Positions 60,994 to 64,000 of a stretch of 64,000 nucleotides of DNA are shown in pieces. The DNA is taken from positions 186,001 to 250,000 of the forward strand of contig JAAFJO010000001.1 in the NCBI GenBank assembly GCA_013298145.1, written 5' to 3'. Below the pieces are notes generated by a model, which did no database searches, was not told where the DNA came from, and saw only the letters and a program-made list of their open reading frames with translations. The DNA comes from Betaproteobacteria bacterium. Lineage in GTDB: Bacteria; Pseudomonadota; Gammaproteobacteria; Burkholderiales; Casimicrobiaceae. Position numbers and translations under genes: made by a program. Within the stretch, counting starts at the first letter, position 1. The number at the start of each line of letters is the position of its first letter.

Positions 60994-61891
60994 CAGACGA
61001 ATGCTGTTTCGCGCTCGCGCCACGTCGCGCGACCAGATCGGCTGCCACGCTAATAGCGATCACGCCGGGATGTTTGCGATGCTCGGCCGCCGAACTGATC
61101 GATCCGATAGGGCAAATAATACGGGCAATCGCCGCGTCTGGAACGGCGCGTTGCTGGAAGCGCCTACGAAATGTTGCCGCTTTGGTGTGTGAGCCAATCA
61201 GCCCGCAATAAGCAAAATCGTCACGCTTCAGCAGCGCAAAGCAGATTTCAAGGTCGATCGCATGCGAATGCGTGAGCACGAGCACTTGCGAGTTCGTGGG
61301 CAGGCGCGATACCTCGCTCGCCGGATCATCGGAGGCAAGTGCCGTGACGTTGTGGGGAAGCATCGCAGGAAATTCCGCTTCACGTGCATCAATCCACGTG
61401 ATTTGGCAAGGCAGGTTCGCAAGCACGTTGACCAAGGCTTTGCCCACGTGCCCCGCGCCAAAAATTACGATGTGCCAGGCATCGTTTGCGAGCGGCACAC
61501 TGATCGGCTCGCCAGTATCAAGCGACGTCGAGAACACGACGGCTTCGTCCTGTGCGGCTTGAACACGCATCGCTTCAAGCATCGCTCGTTCCTCGTTGCC
61601 GCACGGCGCGAACAGCAAGCTCGTATGGCCGCCGCAACACTGACCGAGCGATGGGCCGAGCGGAAAATGGCGAACCGTTGCCTTACGCCTTTCATTGGCG
61701 AGTTGCTCGCGTGCAAACTCGATTGCTTTCAACTCTAGATGCCCGCCGCCAATCGTGTCAAACACCTGGTCTGGCGTCACAATCATCGATGCGCCAACAT
61801 CGCGCGGCGTCGAACCCTTCGCGTCGGCAACGATGACCCAAACGCTTAGCGGGAGAGACAACAAGAGTTCGAGGCGCGCGGAGAGAAGCAT
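60983..61891 (-). CDS. xdhC: Xanthine dehydrogenase accessory protein XdhC
   Basis: XdhC binds the molybdenum cofactor, guides its sulfuration and inserts it into xanthine dehydrogenase. The 302 residues have an N-terminal domain with GSTPRDVGASMIV and DTIGGGHLELKAIEFA near residues 27-58, the conserved LGQCCGGHTSLLF near 83, and a Rossmann domain with IVIFGAGHVGKALV near 141 and YCGLIGSHTKAATF near 228. The last residues are encoded in a repeat. It follows xdhB by 20 bases. Confidence 0.93.
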   Translation of the reverse strand: MLLSARLELLLSLPLSVWVIVADAKGSTPRDVGASMIVTPDQVFDTIGGGHLELKAIEFAREQLANERRKATVRHFPLGPSLGQCCGGHTSLLFAPCGNEERAMLEAMRVQAAQDEAVVFSTSLDTGEPISVPLANDAWHIVIFGAGHVGKALVNVLANLPCQITWIDAREAEFPAMLPHNVTALASDDPASEVSRLPTNSQVLVLTHSHAIDLEICFALLKRDDFAYCGLIGSHTKAATFRRRFQQRAVPDAAIARIICPIGSISSAAEHRKHPGVIAISVAADLVARRGASAKQHSSATP

Positions 61892-61911
61892 CGTGTGAAA
61901 CCCGCCTTTCG

Positions 61912-64000
61912 CTATTGCTTTAGAGCGTTGATAGCGCGCAGCACCGCCTCAGGCGTCGCGGGTGCTGCGAGCGCGGGCATCTCGCGTCGATCAGAGATTG
62001 AGGAGATTGCATCGGCAATCGCAAACCACACGCTAAACGCGAGCGTTAACGGCGGCTCGCCCACCGCTTTACTCCGATGAATCGTTGGCACGTGATTGGG
62101 CTCTTCGTAGAGCGCGACGTTGAAGATTTCTGGTACGTCGGCAGCGGTTGGAATTTTGTAGGTTGACGGTGCGTGTGTTCGAAGCCGCCCGTGCTCGTCC
62201 CACACCAATTCCTCGCTGGTGAGATAGCCCATGCCTTGCACGAAGCCACCTTCGATTTGTCCTCGATCAATCGCGGGGTTGAGCGAATTTCCGACGTCGT
62301 GCAGGATGTCGACGCGCACCGTCTTGTGTTCGCCCGTGAGCGTGTCAACTTTCACCTCAGCACAGGCAGCGCCGTAGGCAAAGTAATACGCGGGCGTACC
62401 TTCGAAAGTGTCGCCATTCCAGGCGATATTCGGCGTGTAATAAAAACCTTGCGCCGTGAGCGGAATTTTTGCGAAGGTTGCACGAGTGGCGAGTGTTTTG
62501 AGATCGATTGTTTTGATCCCCGATGCCGTGCTCGCGCCGCCATTTCGAAACACCACATCGGCAGGTGCGCATTCGAGCAATTTCGCCGCCAGCGGGATCA
62601 AGCGCTCTTTCAATTTTGTGCAGGCATCAAGCGCGGCCATCCCGTTCAAATCGCTGCCGGAGGACGCGGCCGTTGGCGATGTATTCGGCAGTTTCGCCGT
62701 GTTGGTCGAAGTCGAGCGAACGGCGTCTGCCGCTACGCCAAATTCATGGGCAACGACTTGCTGCACTTTGATGAAAAGCCCCTGTCCCATCTCGGTGCCG
62801 GCATGATTCACGAGCAGGCTGCCGTCGAGATAGAGCGACACCAGCGCGCTGCCGCGATTTAAAAAAGAGGCGTTAAACGATATCCCGAACATCACGGGCG
62901 TGAGCGCGAGGCCGCGTTTTACAAAGGGATTTTTTGCGTTGTGTTCCCGGATCGCTTCGCGGCGTGTACGGTAGTCGCAACTGGCTTCTAAGCGATTCAC
63001 AATATCGGGCAGCCAAAAACCGTCAACCGCTTGCCCGTAGTGCGTTTTCATTCCGCGCTCGGGCGAGTAGAAATTCGCCTTTCGCACATCGAGCGAATCT
63101 TTGCCGAGGGCGCGTGCGATGGATTCAATCGCATGCTCCGTGGCAAACGCACCCTGCGGCGCACCGAAACCACGAAAAGCGGTGGCAGACTGCGTGTTCG
63201 TTTTGCAACGATAGTTGCGAAGCCGAAGTTGGGTGAGCGAATAGCCGTTATCGATGTGACACATCGCACGATCATTCACCTGATGCGAATAATCGGTGGA
63301 GAAGCCACATCGCGATGAAAGCGTCAGATCGTAGGCTTCGATTCGCCCGCCATCGTCGAATGCAATGTTGTAGTCAAACGCGAAATCATGGCGCTTGCCG
63401 GTGATCATGAAATCATCGTCTCGATCAAGCCGCAGCTTTACCGGACGATTCGACAAACGCGCCGCAAGCGCAGCAATCGCCACAAATTGCGCGGGCTGCA
63501 CTTCTTTCCCGCCAAAGCCACCGCCAAGACGGCGACACTCTGAGATCACGTCTTTCCAGTCGATCCCGAGAATCGTTGCGGTAACTTGTTGCATCTCGGT
63601 GGGATGCTGTGTGGATACGTACACATGCATCTGACCATCTTCAAGCGGCACCGCCAGAGCAATTTGGCCCTCAAGATAGAAGTGTTCTTGTGCGCCGATC
63701 ACACCCGCGCCTGAGGTGCGATGCGCGGCATTGGCGAAAGCCGAACTGGGCTCACCGCGCACCACTTCGAGTTTCTTGAAAAGCGAATTTGCTGCCAATG
63801 CCGCTTCAATCGAAAGAATCGGCGGCAATGCTTCGATGTCACAACGGACCTTGCGAGCGGCGACGCGGGCTTCGCGCATGGAGCGTGCGACCACCACCGC
63901 CACGGGTTGCCCAACAAACTCAACCTTTCCTTCGGCGAGGAAAGGCTCATCATGCGTGATCGCGCCGTATTGGTTCGCGCCGGGAATATCGGCTGCGGTG
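61912..64000 (-). CDS. xdhB: Xanthine dehydrogenase molybdopterin-binding subunit (N-terminus outside)
   Basis: The window holds the C-terminal 695 residues; the frame stays open to the window edge, and the outside sequence must supply the N-terminus. The edge already reads AADIPGANQYGAITHDEPF, as expected near residue 70 of the family. Further: VGQPVAVVVA, the Moco region GGGFGGKEVQPAQF, RGFGAPQGAFATEHAIES, and the Glu-containing C-terminal KAVGEPPLTLAFSVW. The enzyme oxidises hypoxanthine and xanthine to urate in the cytoplasm, feeding PuuD. The small subunit gene should lie next to it beyond the edge. Confidence 0.95.
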   Translation of the reverse strand, partial: TAADIPGANQYGAITHDEPFLAEGKVEFVGQPVAVVVARSMREARVAARKVRCDIEALPPILSIEAALAANSLFKKLEVVRGEPSSAFANAAHRTSGAGVIGAQEHFYLEGQIALAVPLEDGQMHVYVSTQHPTEMQQVTATILGIDWKDVISECRRLGGGFGGKEVQPAQFVAIAALAARLSNRPVKLRLDRDDDFMITGKRHDFAFDYNIAFDDGGRIEAYDLTLSSRCGFSTDYSHQVNDRAMCHIDNGYSLTQLRLRNYRCKTNTQSATAFRGFGAPQGAFATEHAIESIARALGKDSLDVRKANFYSPERGMKTHYGQAVDGFWLPDIVNRLEASCDYRTRREAIREHNAKNPFVKRGLALTPVMFGISFNASFLNRGSALVSLYLDGSLLVNHAGTEMGQGLFIKVQQVVAHEFGVAADAVRSTSTNTAKLPNTSPTAASSGSDLNGMAALDACTKLKERLIPLAAKLLECAPADVVFRNGGASTASGIKTIDLKTLATRATFAKIPLTAQGFYYTPNIAWNGDTFEGTPAYYFAYGAACAEVKVDTLTGEHKTVRVDILHDVGNSLNPAIDRGQIEGGFVQGMGYLTSEELVWDEHGRLRTHAPSTYKIPTAADVPEIFNVALYEEPNHVPTIHRSKAVGEPPLTLAFSVWFAIADAISSISDRREMPALAAPATPEAVLRAINALKQ

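Noticed and set aside
1..64000. tRNA, rRNA or riboswitch genes
   Set aside because: I looked through the gaps for tRNA-like cloverleaf ends and for purine or cobalamin riboswitch cores and saw none; the gaps are filled by palindromic repeats. A covariance-model scan would decide this.

Overview
The window looks like a chromosomal segment of a betaproteobacterium. This is inferred from gene order and protein families, since there is no rRNA to check it. Supporting signs are the run dusB-fis-purH-purD, the block gpmI / rhodanese-grxC-secB-gpsA, pepP close to ubiH, a periplasmic Bug-type solute receptor, and a giant FAD/Fe-S oxidoreductase. I see no phage, plasmid, complete insertion sequence, CRISPR array, tRNA or rRNA. 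Accessory character lies mainly in intergenic DNA, which is crowded with many families of short palindromic repeats.

Layout. 1-13.8 kb: the end of a phytanoyl-CoA dioxygenase-like gene, a DUF4304 gene and two folate genes (folD, 5-formyl-THF cyclo-ligase) on the minus strand, then a long plus-strand run pepP-grpB-ubiH-dusB-fis-purH-purD-hemF-nudix-purU. 14-21.4 kb: urate catabolism (puuD, uraH, a VOC gene and uraD on the minus strand), an M20 amidohydrolase, a Bug receptor and a divergent second HIUase-like gene on the plus strand, a gene graveyard (M20 remnant joined to a VapC remnant), and an amidase. 21.5-34.9 kb: a Dpp/Opp-type ABC importer with two paralogous receptors and a racemase-like gene, divergent from a GntR/FCD regulator, then puuE-allC and an atypical M20 protein. 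35-38 kb: hemerythrin and a large catalase. 38-45.8 kb: ion antiporters (Ca/Na, NhaA), Nudix, gpmI, redox/secretion genes, gpsA and dodecin. 45.9-55.4 kb: UspA, a truncated XRE regulator, a 1365-residue oxidoreductase, an Arg/Lys/Orn decarboxylase and glutaminase. 55.7-64 kb: a BMP-type nucleoside/nucleobase ABC importer, then xdhC and xdhB, which runs off the end.

How the genes fit together. The window carries an almost complete route from imported purine to ureide nitrogen. The BMP importer would bring in nucleosides or bases, xanthine dehydrogenase makes urate, PuuD, UraH and UraD give allantoin, PuuE opens it to allantoate, and AllC-type amidohydrolases release ammonia. Purine synthesis genes (purH, purD) and one-carbon genes (folD, purU, cyclo-ligase) lie near by. 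The Dpp-type operon with its racemase-like protein sits between the two halves of the ureide pathway. It is most simply read as a ureide or hydantoin importer, but its substrate is not visible in the sequence.

Most interesting points: a second HIUase-like protein without the catalytic Arg and the C-terminal YRGS; a racemase-family protein without its second catalytic Cys; an M20 protein lacking several metal ligands; a fossil of an amidohydrolase fused to a VapC fossil; a nonsense codon in an XRE gene; and several repeat families, one with 16-base inverted ends, whose arms overlap stop codons or supply a ribosome binding site.
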